From Brevundimonas vitisensis (lineage in GTDB: Bacteria; Pseudomonadota; Alphaproteobacteria; Caulobacterales; Caulobacteraceae), in contig NZ_CP067977.1 of the NCBI RefSeq assembly GCF_016656965.1, forward strand, positions 2,581,001 to 2,645,000: DNA of 64,000 nt, given 5' to 3'. Under the pieces are notes generated by a model that saw only the letters and a program-made list of their open reading frames with translations, made no database searches and was not told where the DNA came from. Position 1 is the first letter of the stretch. Each line of letters opens with the position of its first letter. Of the stretch, positions 53,089-61,683 are shown in pieces. The translations under genes were made by a program, and so were the position numbers.

Positions 53089-53868
53089 CTACAGGACCCC
53101 GATCATGCTGGCGACCAGCGGGTGGCGGACGATGTCGCGTTCGGCCAGGCGGACGACGGCGATATCGGGGACGGGGGCCAGGCGCTCGGCCACATCGGAC
53201 AGGCCCGAGATGCCGGGCAGCAGGTCGGACTGCTGCGGATCGCCGGTGACGACCATGGTCGAATGCCAGCCCAGGCGGGTCAGCAGCATCTTCAGCTGCA
53301 CATAGGTGCAGTTCTGCGCCTCGTCGACGACGATGAAGGCGTTGTTCAGCGTTCGGCCGCGCATATAGCCGACCGGCGCGATCTCGATCAGGCCCTCGGC
53401 CATCAGGGCCTTGACCCGCTTCATGCTGAGACGATCGGACAGGGCGTCGTAGAGGGGGCGCAGATAGGGGGCCAGCTTGTCCTCCATGTCGCCAGGCAGA
53501 AACCCGATCGACTCGCCGGCCTCGACCGCCGGACGAGACAGAACGATCCGGCCGATCCGGCCTGCTTCCAACGCTTCGACAGCCTTTGCCACGGCCAGAT
53601 AGGTCTTGCCCGTTCCTGCCGGGCCAAGGGCCAGGACCAGATTGTGATGGTCGATGGCACTCAGCAGTTCAGCCTGACCGTCCGACTTGGGCTTGAGCGT
53701 CTTCATATAGGCCTGGTCGCGGGCGTCATTGGTGGGAGCCGGCGACCATCCGGTGTGCGTCGGAAGACGACGCACCTTGGCTTCGTGCGCGAACTCCTGG
53801 GAATCGAAGACCCCCGGCTCGCGACCGAGTTCACGGGTTTGACGCTTCAGTGCCGCACGTTTGGTCAT
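53089..53868 (-). CDS. phoH: PhoH-family ATPase
   Basis: A 259-residue P-loop ATPase of the PhoH family, linked to RNA metabolism in several bacteria. Walker A is ALGPAGTGKTYLAVAKAVEAL, with the family segment RIVLSRPAVEAGESIGFLPG directly after. GYMRGRTLNNAFIVVDEAQNC contains Walker B, and VVTGDPQQSDLL is a helicase-like motif. The ATG at 53868 follows CTGGAGGCGTCC. It is not in the miaB-ybeZ-ybeY arrangement. Its leader carries a terminator-like hairpin (see 53887-53917). Confidence 0.92.
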   Translation of the reverse strand: MTKRAALKRQTRELGREPGVFDSQEFAHEAKVRRLPTHTGWSPAPTNDARDQAYMKTLKPKSDGQAELLSAIDHHNLVLALGPAGTGKTYLAVAKAVEALEAGRIGRIVLSRPAVEAGESIGFLPGDMEDKLAPYLRPLYDALSDRLSMKRVKALMAEGLIEIAPVGYMRGRTLNNAFIVVDEAQNCTYVQLKMLLTRLGWHSTMVVTGDPQQSDLLPGISGLSDVAERLAPVPDIAVVRLAERDIVRHPLVASMIGVL

Positions 53869-54169
53869 GGACGCCTCCAGGGCATGAAAAAAGGCGGACC
53901 CGACAGGGTGCCGCCTTGGACGTTGGTGGGGAGGAGAAGGGCAGAGAATGCGACAGAGCCGCCCGGATCGGTGGAAGGACCGAAAATCAGCGAACCAGGC
54001 CGCCGAACCGAACACGCCACGCGCGTTCCCCTTATACTGACCGGACCGGGCTTGATCCGGCTTCGAATCCGAACCCTGAATACCGGGTCGAATCACATCT
54101 ACAATGTGATGCTAGCGCGGTTTACGAAGGCTTAAAGCCTTCATTTTCCCTAGATAAGGCTGTGTACGG
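53869..54169. promoter_or_regulatory. Divergent phoH / gamma-carbonic anhydrase intergenic region
   Basis: Apart from the leader hairpin above, two inverted repeats are clear. ATCACAT-CTACA-ATGTGAT (54092-54110) has 7-base arms. GAAGGCTT-A-AAGCCTTC (54126-54142) has 8-base arms and ends 28 bases before the plus-strand ATG. A minus-strand -10-like TATAAG reads from 54036 to 54031, which would give phoH a leader of about 150 bases. No short gene is supported. Confidence 0.45.
53887..53917 (-). terminator. Terminator-like hairpin in the phoH 5' leader (possible attenuator)
   Basis: Read on the minus strand, AAGGCGG-C-ACCC pairs with GGGTCCGCCTT (11 pairs with one bulged C) around a TGTC loop, and the stem runs into a T tract of six (53892-53887). 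It ends 18 bases before the phoH ATG. No gene on the minus strand lies upstream that would need termination: the next gene is divergent. This makes conditional termination of the phoH transcript, or a short leader RNA, plausible. Confidence 0.55.
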
Positions 54170-54697
54170 ATGAATGTCTATGCATTGGGCGGCAAGAAAC
54201 CGCAGCTTCCGCCAGAAGGCGAATACTGGATAGCGCCGAATGCAACTGTACTAGGAGACGTGATTCTCAAGCAGGGTGCCAGCGTCTGGTTTGGGGCGGT
54301 GCTGCGCGGTGACAATGACCCGATCACCATCGGCGAGAACAGCAATGTTCAGGACGGGAGTGTGCTGCACACGGACGCCGGGGAGCCTCTGACGCTCGGC
54401 CGAGGCGTGACGGTCGGCCATCTGGCGATGCTGCATGGCTGCACGGTCGGGGACAACAGCCTGATCGGCATCGGCGCCGTCGTTCTGGGGCGGGCCGTCA
54501 TCGGCCGCGACTGCATCATTGGGGCAGGGGCCCTGATCCCCGAGGGCAAGGTGATCCCCGACGGGTCCCTGGTGGTCGGCCAGCCGGGGCGGGTGGTGCG
54601 GGCGCTGGAGCCGGGGCAGATCGCCGCCCTGGAGGCGTCGGCCGAACATTATGTGCAGAACTGGAAACGCTACGTCCGGGACCTGCGTCCTGACTGA
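54170..54697 (+). CDS. Gamma-class carbonic anhydrase-like hexapeptide-repeat protein
   Basis: A 175-residue left-handed beta-helix protein. [28 protein letters not shown] begins the hexapeptide repeats. Zinc-ligand histidines are in [10 protein letters not shown] and [21 protein letters not shown], matching the gamma-CA (YrdA/PaaY/CaiE) family. A C-terminal helix ([18 protein letters not shown]) packs on the trimer. Activity on CO2 is known for some members only, so function here is unproven. Confidence 0.9.
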   Translation: MNVYALGGKKPQLPPEGEYWIAPNATVLGDVILKQGASVWFGAVLRGDNDPITIGENSNVQDGSVLHTDAGEPLTLGRGVTVGHLAMLHGCTVGDNSLIGIGAVVLGRAVIGRDCIIGAGALIPEGKVIPDGSLVVGQPGRVVRALEPGQIAALEASAEHYVQNWKRYVRDLRPD

Positions 54698-54712
54698 GGA
54701 CCAGCGCCAAAG

Positions 54713-55258
54713 CTAGGCAATGCGGCGACCGTCCAGAGAGGCCAGGGCCAGGCGGGGCCGGCCGGCCTCGCCGACGGCTGTGAATACGCGCGCTGCGAGC
54801 TGATGGGCGACCCCCGTGGGCAGCGTCAGGGTCGCCATCGGCGCATACAGTCCCAGCATCAGCTCGCGCCGCTGTCCCCCGCCCTGGAAGGGCACCAGTG
54901 TGACCTCGATCGGGGCGTTGGCTGCACCGGCGGCGGCCACGATCACGACAGGACGGGCCTCGCGGACGGCCTGGCGCATGGCGGCGGCAACCATCGTGTG
55001 AGATCGGGCCCGCCAGAGCGACGAGAGGGCAACGCCCGTAAGCGGCCGGTGATGGAAGGCCTCGAGCCAGTCTCCGGCCAGCCGCAGGCGTGCGTCGGCC
55101 TCATCCTGGCTTCGGTCCGCCAGAAAGACCCTCGTCAACCGCGGCCCCAGAGCTTCGGGGTGCAGCGAGGCCCGCGAAGGGAGTCCGGCACGCGACTCCG
55201 GCCCGCTGCGCAGGGACGTCCAAAGTTTGATCAGGTCTTCTGTGTCGGAATGAAACAT
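54713..55258 (-). CDS. PAS-like protein of the DUF1457 (PAS_5) family
   Basis: A 181-residue protein. FHSDTEDLIKLWTSLRSG, HPEALGPRLTRVFLADR and RLRLAGDWLEAFHHRPLTG follow the alphaproteobacterial DUF1457 PAS pattern. The C-terminal half (PIEVTLVPFQGGGQRRELMLGLYAP) completes the PAS core. Related proteins in Caulobacter act in motility, biofilm or surface attachment control (for example the MopJ group); a similar role here is inference. It converges on the gamma-CA gene. Confidence 0.82.
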   Translation of the reverse strand: MFHSDTEDLIKLWTSLRSGPESRAGLPSRASLHPEALGPRLTRVFLADRSQDEADARLRLAGDWLEAFHHRPLTGVALSSLWRARSHTMVAAAMRQAVREARPVVIVAAAGAANAPIEVTLVPFQGGGQRRELMLGLYAPMATLTLPTGVAHQLAARVFTAVGEAGRPRLALASLDGRRIA

Positions 55259-55427
55259 CGTGGTCCTACCGGCCTGATGCGCCGCAAAACTCCGACCGCG
55301 AACGGCTGCGGGGCATCGCCCGCGATGTCGAAACGGAATCGCAACGCCTTTGGGGTTCTGTGGGAGGCTGGACCGGCCCGTTTCTTGCTCAGACCGGCGC
55401 GTAACGACCTAGATTGGGAGCCTCGCC

Positions 55428-56309
55428 ATGCGGGTTCGGATGATGACGTGGCTGACGGCCGCCGCCGGTTTCGTGGCGCTGACTGCCTTTGCCGACAAGG
55501 CCGCAGCGCAATGCAGCTCAGGATGCAATCCGCCGCCGCCGCCGTGCTGCAATCCGCCGCCGCCGCCGCCGCCGCCGCCGCCCCCTCCGCCGCCTTGCTG
55601 CACCCAGCCCCCGCCGCCGCCCTGCTGTGGCGGAGGCGGCAACATCAACGTCAACGTCAATGTGAACGCCAACTCGAACGCCAATGCCAATGCCTCGGCG
55701 CGGGCCTCGGCACGCGGCGGCTCGACCGTCATCGTCGCCGGCGGGGGCGGGGCCTATATCAATGTCGAGCAGCCCTATCCGACCACGATCAACGGCCTGA
55801 ACGTCGACGGCCATGTGGTGCAGCGTATGGGCCGCACGGCCTATACAGCGACGCGCCGGGTGTCCAAGCGCGTGGTCATTCAGGCCTTCTGCATCGACGA
55901 TCGCGGCGTGCCGCACCCCGCCTCTCAGGTCCGTCCGGACCGCGACGTCTATGAGGACTATGAGGGCGAACTGTACCGCTGCATCGCGGGCACCTCGCTC
56001 CAGGTGACGATTGCCGACTATGACGGGCGCATCAGCTTCGAGCATGGCGAGACCCTGACCTGCCGCAAGGGCGAGGCCCTGTGGCATGGCGGGCGCGAAG
56101 GCTTCGTCGAATGCCGGACCCAGCGTCAGGAACGTGAGTGCAACGAGCGCTCGCTGCTGCGCCGCTATGGAGCCGGGGTGAAGATCCTGACCGTCTATCG
56201 CGAGGAAACCTATACGGACTATCGCGAGGAACTGGTCGAAGAGGTGGTGGGATCGGTCCACGGGGCCAGCATCACCCTGGACGGCGGCGTCGGCGGCCGC
56301 GTGTTCTGA
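55428..56309 (+). CDS. Secreted protein with polyproline/Cys tract and Asn/Ala-rich repeats
   Basis: A 293-residue protein starting MRVRMMTWLTAAAGFVALTAFADKAAAQ, a good signal peptide. Residues about 33-70 are a proline tract interrupted by paired cysteines (NPPPPPCCNPPP, then 14 consecutive prolines, CCTQPPPPPCC). A Gly run and Asn-x repeats (NINVNVNVNANSNANANA) follow. The remaining 200 residues are a globular domain with cysteines (QAFCIDD, LYRCIAG, LTCRKGE, VECRTQ, RECNERS). No family was recognised for this part. Polyproline of this length would need EF-P for translation. The unit ends with hairpins at 56363-56440. Confidence 0.78.
   Translation: MRVRMMTWLTAAAGFVALTAFADKAAAQCSSGCNPPPPPCCNPPPPPPPPPPPPPPCCTQPPPPPCCGGGGNINVNVNVNANSNANANASARASARGGSTVIVAGGGGAYINVEQPYPTTINGLNVDGHVVQRMGRTAYTATRRVSKRVVIQAFCIDDRGVPHPASQVRPDRDVYEDYEGELYRCIAGTSLQVTIADYDGRISFEHGETLTCRKGEALWHGGREGFVECRTQRQERECNERSLLRRYGAGVKILTVYREETYTDYREELVEEVVGSVHGASITLDGGVGGRVF
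55530..55622 (+). repeat. CCG trinucleotide tracts encoding polyproline
   Basis: Several in-frame CCG runs occur, the longest uninterrupted one spanning about 55554-55582 (nine to ten units). Because units are triplets, slippage would change tract length but not frame. Confidence 0.8.
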
Positions 56310-56362
56310 ACCCACGACCCCGGTGGCGTTCAGCCTGGGGTCAGCTGGATCGAGACAAGATC

Positions 56363-56440
56363 GGATCGTCGACTCCATCGACGATCCTGAGTGAGCAAAC
56401 TGGCCCCGGCCGCTGATGCGACCGGGGCCTTCTTGTTATT
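56363..56440 (+). terminator. Two hairpins downstream of the polyproline protein gene
   Basis: The first is a perfect 10-base inverted repeat GGATCGTCGA-CTCCA-TCGACGATCC (56363-56387) without T tract. The second, GGCCCCGG (56402-56409) / CCGGGGCC (56422-56429), is followed by the T-rich TTCTTGTTATT and is the likely intrinsic terminator. The T-rich segment overlaps the end of the convergent M16 peptidase gene. Confidence 0.65.
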
Positions 56441-59339
56441 CAGCGGGCGCAGCGGCAGCGGTAGCCGTCGGCACGACCTGGACGCGATAGGCGCGATCGG
56501 GGCTGAGGTACCGGGCGGCGACAGCCTGAACGTCCTCGACCGTGGCGGTCTCCACGTCCGAGATCACGGTGCGCAGGGTCGGCAGGCGCGCCGGATCGGT
56601 CTGGGCGTCCTGAAGCTCGGACAGCCAGAACTCATTGGTCGCCTGGCTGCGGCGCAGCGATTCCACACGGGGGTTGCGCGCGCGGTCCAGTTCATCGGCG
56701 GTGATCGGACCGGTGGCCAGGGCGGCGGCGATCCGGTCAGCATCAGCAAAGAAGCCGGCCATCTTTTCTGGCGGGGCCTCGATCGCGGCAGACAGATAGC
56801 CATAACCGGTGAAGACGCCCGAAGCGCTGGCAGAGACCGAAGGCGAATAGGTCACAGCCTGGCCTTCGCGCAGTTCGTCGATCAGACGCAGCCGCAGGAT
56901 ATCGCCCAGCAGACGGACCAGGCGGGCCTCCTTTGGATCAGAGAAGTTGTCGACGGTCGGCCAGGCAATGAAGCCCAGGGCCTGGTCCGGGCGACCGGCG
57001 TGGGTCAGTTGCACGGGCTGGGGCGTGCCGGCGGGGAAGCGGACGGTGCGGGCGTCGGCCGCGACGGGAGCAGAGGCCGCGCGGGCGGGCAGGGCTCCCA
57101 GGGTCGAGCCGACCTGTTCGATCACCTGGTTCACGTCCACATCGCCGACGACGACGACTTCGATCGGGCCGGTGGCGACGCCGGCCGTGATGGCCTGGCG
57201 CAGGTCATCCAGGCTGGCTTCACCCAGCTGTGCCAGGGTCGGGAAGGTCCAGCGCGGATCGCCCGAACGCAGCAGGCCGCCGCTTTCGCGGGCGAAGACG
57301 CCGCCGGGAACCGCGTCCAGCTGGGGCAGGGCCTGGCGGAACTGACCACGGATCCGTTCGAACGGCTCGGGCCGCCAGGCGGGATCGGTCAGATAGGCGG
57401 TCAGGACCTGCATCTGCAGCCCGAAGTCTTCAGGCTTGGTCGCGCCGTTGAAGGCAAAGGTATCCTCGGTGACCTGGAAGCTGATGCCATAGGTCCGGCC
57501 GGTCAGGGCCTGTTCCAGCTGGTCGGCGGTCAGTCGCGATACGCCGCCTTCGGATACGGCGGACCCGGCGGCCCAGACCGGGGTCAGCCGATCAGTGGGC
57601 AGGGACAGATAGCCCCCGGCCGTCGAGACGGTGACCAGGACCTGATCGTCGCGGAAGGTGGTCGGCTTGATCGTCAGCCGCACGCCGTTGTTGAAGGTGA
57701 CGAAGGTCACGTCCAGGTCCTCGACCCGAGAGGTCTCGGCCACGCCGCTGGGGGTGCCGAAGTCGGTATAGGGCCAGGTCTGGGCCGACTCGGCGACCGG
57801 GGCCGTCACGGCGACGGCCTGGGAAGCGGCCAAGGCGGCCAGCACGGTCGCCTCGCCGCCATCGATGGGATCAGGTGTGGTCACGAAAACGACGGGGCCG
57901 GAACCAGTGAAGGTGGTCTTCAGGGCGGCATTGACCTCGTCCAGAGTCAGGCCGCCGACGATCGACTCGAAGATCTGCAGGTCGGTCTGAGGCGAGGTGA
58001 AGACCGAGTCGCCATCCACCGCGCTGACAAGAGCCCCGGCCAGAGCCGGCGTGCGACGGGTGGCGGCGCCGGCGACGCCATTGGCGAGGCCCGTGCGCCA
58101 CTCGGTGATTTCGCGATCCAGCTCGGCCTGGGACACGCCGAACTGGACGATGCGGCGCTGTTCCTGATCGATGGCGTTCAGGGCCGGTTGCCAGCCGCCG
58201 GACTGGAAGCTGGCAAAGATGCTGGCCGTGTCCTGAGAGCGGAATTCAGTCGACCGGCTGGCCGAGGCCCCGACGAAGGGCGGGTTCTCGCCGCGCGCCA
58301 GGGTGGACAGGCGCCGGTTCAGGATGGCGATGCCCAGATAGCGGACGGCCTCTTCGCGCTGTTTGGCCAGGGTGTCGGGACGAAGGTCCGGCGGCGAAAT
58401 CCAGGCGATCTGGACCGAGGCGGGGCTGCCCGGCTCGGAATAGACCCCGGCCTCCAGGCTGCGGGCTTGGGGCGTGCCGAGATCCGGCTCGGCTCCATCG
58501 GGTGCATCGGGAATCCAGTCGCCGAACTCGGCCACGATCTTGGCCTCCATCGCATCGACGTCGAAGTCGCCCACCGCCACCACGGTGGCGCGCGAGGGGC
58601 GGTAGTAGGCCGAATAGAATTCGACGAAGCGTTCGCGCGGGGCATTGGCCAGCACCGAGGTGTCGCCGATCGGCAGGCGATCGGGCACCAGCTGACCCGG
58701 CATCAGGAAGTCCAGACGGGCCATCAGCGACCGCAGGCCCGGTCCGGCCCGGGTGCGCTCCTCCGACAGGACGATGCCGCGTTCGCGGTCGATCGCGTCG
58801 GCGGCCAGGGTCGCCTCGCCCATCATGTCGCGCAGGATCATCAGGGAGGTGTCGATAGTCTCATCGTCGGTCCGGGGCAGGTCCAGCTGATAGACCGTCT
58901 CGCCGAACGAGGTGTAGGCATTGGTGTCGGCCCCAAAGGCCAGTCCCAGTCGCTCCAAGGTACGGGTCAGCTCGCCTTCGGGCACATTGGTCGAGCCGTT
59001 GAAGGCCATATGCTCCATGAAGTGGGCCAGGCCGCGCTGATCCTCGCGCTCCATCAGCGAGCCGGCGTCGATGCGCACGCGCAGAGACGCCTGACCGGGC
59101 GGGGTGGCATTATGCATGATCGCATAGCGCAGGCCGTTCGGCAGTTGGCCGAAACGCACCGCCGGGTCGGCCGGCACGTCGCTGGTCGCCTGGGGCCAGG
59201 GATCGGAGGGGGCGACGGCCGCCACCTGGGTCGAAGTGGCGGGCGCATCCTGGGCCATAGCCAGTCCGGGCAGGGCAGCGGCGAACATCAGGGTCGCGCC
59301 CGAAGCGGCGACAAGAAGCAGATGGCGGGCAGAACGCAT
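56436..59339 (-). CDS. Exported two-domain M16-family zinc metallopeptidase
   Basis: A 967-residue peptidase with a signal peptide (MRSARHLLLVAASGATLMFAAALPGLAMA-QD). The inverted zinc motif HxxEH is in RGLAHFMEHMAFNGSTNVPEG near residue 87, and the third ligand Glu is in RGIVLSEERTRAGP. NALRYAIMHN-like and YYRPSRATVVAVGDFD segments complete the N-terminal M16 unit. A second, inactive M16 unit begins around residue 510 (VTFNNGVRLTIKPTTF) and lacks HxxEH, as usual for the pitrilysin/PqqL-type two-half proteins. It probably degrades small peptides in the periplasm. It converges on the polyproline protein gene. Confidence 0.92.
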   Translation of the reverse strand: MRSARHLLLVAASGATLMFAAALPGLAMAQDAPATSTQVAAVAPSDPWPQATSDVPADPAVRFGQLPNGLRYAIMHNATPPGQASLRVRIDAGSLMEREDQRGLAHFMEHMAFNGSTNVPEGELTRTLERLGLAFGADTNAYTSFGETVYQLDLPRTDDETIDTSLMILRDMMGEATLAADAIDRERGIVLSEERTRAGPGLRSLMARLDFLMPGQLVPDRLPIGDTSVLANAPRERFVEFYSAYYRPSRATVVAVGDFDVDAMEAKIVAEFGDWIPDAPDGAEPDLGTPQARSLEAGVYSEPGSPASVQIAWISPPDLRPDTLAKQREEAVRYLGIAILNRRLSTLARGENPPFVGASASRSTEFRSQDTASIFASFQSGGWQPALNAIDQEQRRIVQFGVSQAELDREITEWRTGLANGVAGAATRRTPALAGALVSAVDGDSVFTSPQTDLQIFESIVGGLTLDEVNAALKTTFTGSGPVVFVTTPDPIDGGEATVLAALAASQAVAVTAPVAESAQTWPYTDFGTPSGVAETSRVEDLDVTFVTFNNGVRLTIKPTTFRDDQVLVTVSTAGGYLSLPTDRLTPVWAAGSAVSEGGVSRLTADQLEQALTGRTYGISFQVTEDTFAFNGATKPEDFGLQMQVLTAYLTDPAWRPEPFERIRGQFRQALPQLDAVPGGVFARESGGLLRSGDPRWTFPTLAQLGEASLDDLRQAITAGVATGPIEVVVVGDVDVNQVIEQVGSTLGALPARAASAPVAADARTVRFPAGTPQPVQLTHAGRPDQALGFIAWPTVDNFSDPKEARLVRLLGDILRLRLIDELREGQAVTYSPSVSASASGVFTGYGYLSAAIEAPPEKMAGFFADADRIAAALATGPITADELDRARNPRVESLRRSQATNEFWLSELQDAQTDPARLPTLRTVISDVETATVEDVQAVAARYLSPDRAYRVQVVPTATAAAAPAE

Positions 59340-59474
59340 CGGGGAGACTCCGGGTCGCGTCGGACGCTCACCCCAGGGCGGGCCGGACGCTGCAACTGGT
59401 CATGACAAGGCGGCCGACAGCGAACGCCAGCACGCCACGACCGTGACGTGTGGGCCGTCCGGGCTCAAGCTAAA

Positions 59475-60734
59475 TCAGTGACAGTCGGTGTCGCAGGTCG
59501 GGCGGGTGACGTAGAAGCTGGCGCTGTTGCCCACCGCATTGGCCCCGGTGATGACGGCCCGGCCAGACCCGGCGACGGTGGTCTGGGCCGTGGCGGTGAC
59601 GTGGCCCTGATTGACCTGATTGTTGGTGGCGTTGATCTGGCCGGCGCATTCCGAACAGGCATAGCCTGTGACGGAATTGCCCACCGCATCGGCCCCGACA
59701 TAGGCGTCATAGCCATTGGTCCCTGCGAAACTGGCCGACACATCGACGCCGCCCGAGTTGAACTGGGTGTTGTCGATCTCAAGATAGATGTCGTTGTTTC
59801 CGGCCGAGACCTCATTGCCCGCCCCGCGCGCATAGGCAGTTGCCGAGCCGTAATCATAGGCGGTCGCCACGGCGGCTGCGCGGACATAGGCCCCGTTGGT
59901 CTGGTCGGTGGTCACGACCATCGATCCGCCCTGGTTAGCCAGGACGGCCTGGTTGGCACCGGCATGGGCGCGGGCGGCCAGATTCCAGGCGTTGCCGGCA
60001 TTGGCGCTGGTGTCCGCCTCGATCAGGTTCGAGGTGGTGATCTGACCGACCGTCAGGTTCTGGCCCGAGTTGGCGTCGCTGTTGACGGCCACCGCATTGC
60101 CCAGGGCCTGACTGGTGAAGCCGGCCTCTGCGGGAATGTACTGGGTCGCAGCATAGTTCGAGGCCCGAACCGTCGCTGAGGCATATTGATCGACCGAGCC
60201 GGTCACGACCGAGCCGCTGCCGCCCAGAGCCGTCGTGTTGCCGATGGCCGACACCCCAACCGATCCGCCGGACAGCAGCCGGGCCGTGCCGCCGTTGATG
60301 GCGGATGAGGCGCGGACCTCGGTGCCGTTTAGGATCTGGACCGCCTCGATGTCGAGATCGGCGTCATAGGCCCCGACGGCCAGATAGTTGCCGCCCGCCT
60401 GGGTGGTGGCGTTGACGATGCCCTGGGTGTCGCCCCCCAGATCCATGACCGTCGAGGCACGGGCCGAGCCGGACATGGTCTGGGTCGAAATGACCGCGAC
60501 CGACCCGTTCTGAACCGCGCCCGCGGCATGGGTGCCCTGGGCATAGGTGGTGACGGTGACCTGTTCCTGGGCGTCTTCGACGTTCAGGGTCTGGCCGGCG
60601 ATGACGTCGCCCAGTTGCAACTGTTCGTTCAGGACGATGGAGCCGTCCTGGGCCGAGGCCTCAGTAGCGACTGCGGCGCACGTCACCGTCGCGGCGATCA
60701 TGCCAGCGAGACGGATCCGCGCGGGTCTGTCCAT
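59475..60734 (-). CDS. hfaD: Holdfast anchor protein HfaD
   Basis: A 419-residue secreted protein following hfaB, the place of hfaD in Caulobacter. The ATG at 60734 gives a signal peptide (MDRPARIRLAGMIAATVTCA...TEASA-QD) and overlaps the end of hfaB by 74 bases. The mature protein is Ala/Gly/Asn/Thr-rich with repeated A-[IVL]-G-N motifs (residues about 163, 209, 349 and 399) and Gln/Asn-rich strands. A C-terminal stretch NNQVNQGHVTATAQTT resembles one in HfaA. Cysteines occur only late (YACSECAG, TCDTDC). HfaD is known to help anchor the adhesive holdfast to the cell pole or stalk tip. Confidence 0.85.
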   Translation of the reverse strand: MDRPARIRLAGMIAATVTCAAVATEASAQDGSIVLNEQLQLGDVIAGQTLNVEDAQEQVTVTTYAQGTHAAGAVQNGSVAVISTQTMSGSARASTVMDLGGDTQGIVNATTQAGGNYLAVGAYDADLDIEAVQILNGTEVRASSAINGGTARLLSGGSVGVSAIGNTTALGGSGSVVTGSVDQYASATVRASNYAATQYIPAEAGFTSQALGNAVAVNSDANSGQNLTVGQITTSNLIEADTSANAGNAWNLAARAHAGANQAVLANQGGSMVVTTDQTNGAYVRAAAVATAYDYGSATAYARGAGNEVSAGNNDIYLEIDNTQFNSGGVDVSASFAGTNGYDAYVGADAVGNSVTGYACSECAGQINATNNQVNQGHVTATAQTTVAGSGRAVITGANAVGNSASFYVTRPTCDTDCH

Positions 60735-61683
60735 TGTTCGTGTCCGTGTTGGGATAGGCGGGATAGAAGCCGCCGGTCGGGCCGGTGGTGGAATCGCGCA
60801 GCAGCTCGTTGCGGGTGTCGAGGCAGATCTCGGGGCCGGGCGCGCCATAGAGGTTGGCCATGAACTCGACCGTGGCCCGCTCGATCACCGATCGGACAGC
60901 CAGCTGGACCGGTTCGAACCCGCCTTCTCCGGCCGAGATGTCGAAGACATTGCCGTTCAGGAAGTCGAAGACCCCAGCGGAGACTTCGCGGCCGATGATC
61001 TGCTTCTGATAGGAAACGATGTCGACGACCTCGAGCGTGGTGGTCTGGACCAGTCGCAGGTCGATCGCGACGTTCATCACATAGACCTTCCCCTGGAAGA
61101 CACCGGACAAGGGGGTGTCGGTGTCGGCCTCGCCTGCGCCGATGTCGAAGCCGCCCGAGCGGATGTTGTAGTTCACCTCGGTGATGCCGCCGACGATGTA
61201 GAAGTCCGACCCCGGCACCTGGCCCGCAATGATGCGGCGGTACTGGGCGTCTTCGGGGCCTCCGGACGGCCCCTCATCGCCGATCAGGCGGTTGTTGGCA
61301 TAGCGCAGCTCAAGCTCGGAGACCGAGGTGTCGTAGCGCTCCACGATGCGTGCACCGGCCTTGCCCAGGGCAGAATAGGCCATCAGGGACGCACCGCCGG
61401 TGATCTGGCGGCCGCCATCGGCCGAGACCGTGCCTGTGTAGTCGCTGATCCGGCCCACTGCGATGCGCGGCGAGGGCAGGTTGTAGCGACGCGCATAGTC
61501 GGCAAGGCAGAACAGGGCGGTGGAATAGGGGGTCGGGTTGGCCGTCACCGGCGCATTGCCGATGGGCGAGGCGTAAAGACCATTGCCGCCCGCGACCGGG
61601 GCCACGCAGGCCGAGAGCAGGGCGGCGGCCGAGCAGGCCAGGCCGGCGATCTTCAGGCGCGCCAGGCGCAGACGGGTACTCAT
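60661..61683 (-). CDS. hfaB: Holdfast anchor lipoprotein HfaB (CsgG family)
   Basis: A 340-residue lipoprotein with lipobox LLSACVAP. IAVGRISDYTG, QITGGASLMAYSALGKAGARIVERYD and YIVGGITEVNYNIRSGG follow the CsgG (curli secretion channel) family, and LRLVQTTTLEVVDIVSYQKQI covers the later barrel strands. In Caulobacter HfaB is needed for stability and export of HfaA and HfaD to the outer membrane. Its ATG overlaps the hfaA stop (ATGA). The last 25 codons overlap hfaD. Confidence 0.93.
   Translation of the reverse strand: MSTRLRLARLKIAGLACSAAALLSACVAPVAGGNGLYASPIGNAPVTANPTPYSTALFCLADYARRYNLPSPRIAVGRISDYTGTVSADGGRQITGGASLMAYSALGKAGARIVERYDTSVSELELRYANNRLIGDEGPSGGPEDAQYRRIIAGQVPGSDFYIVGGITEVNYNIRSGGFDIGAGEADTDTPLSGVFQGKVYVMNVAIDLRLVQTTTLEVVDIVSYQKQIIGREVSAGVFDFLNGNVFDISAGEGGFEPVQLAVRSVIERATVEFMANLYGAPGPEICLDTRNELLRDSTTGPTGGFYPAYPNTDTNNGQTRADPSRWHDRRDGDVRRSRY

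Noticed and set aside
56391..59405. A 1004-codon open frame on the plus strand
   Set aside because: It is exactly antisense to the M16 peptidase, has Gly/Arg/Gln-rich low-information sequence and no recognisable domain. High GC commonly produces such frames.
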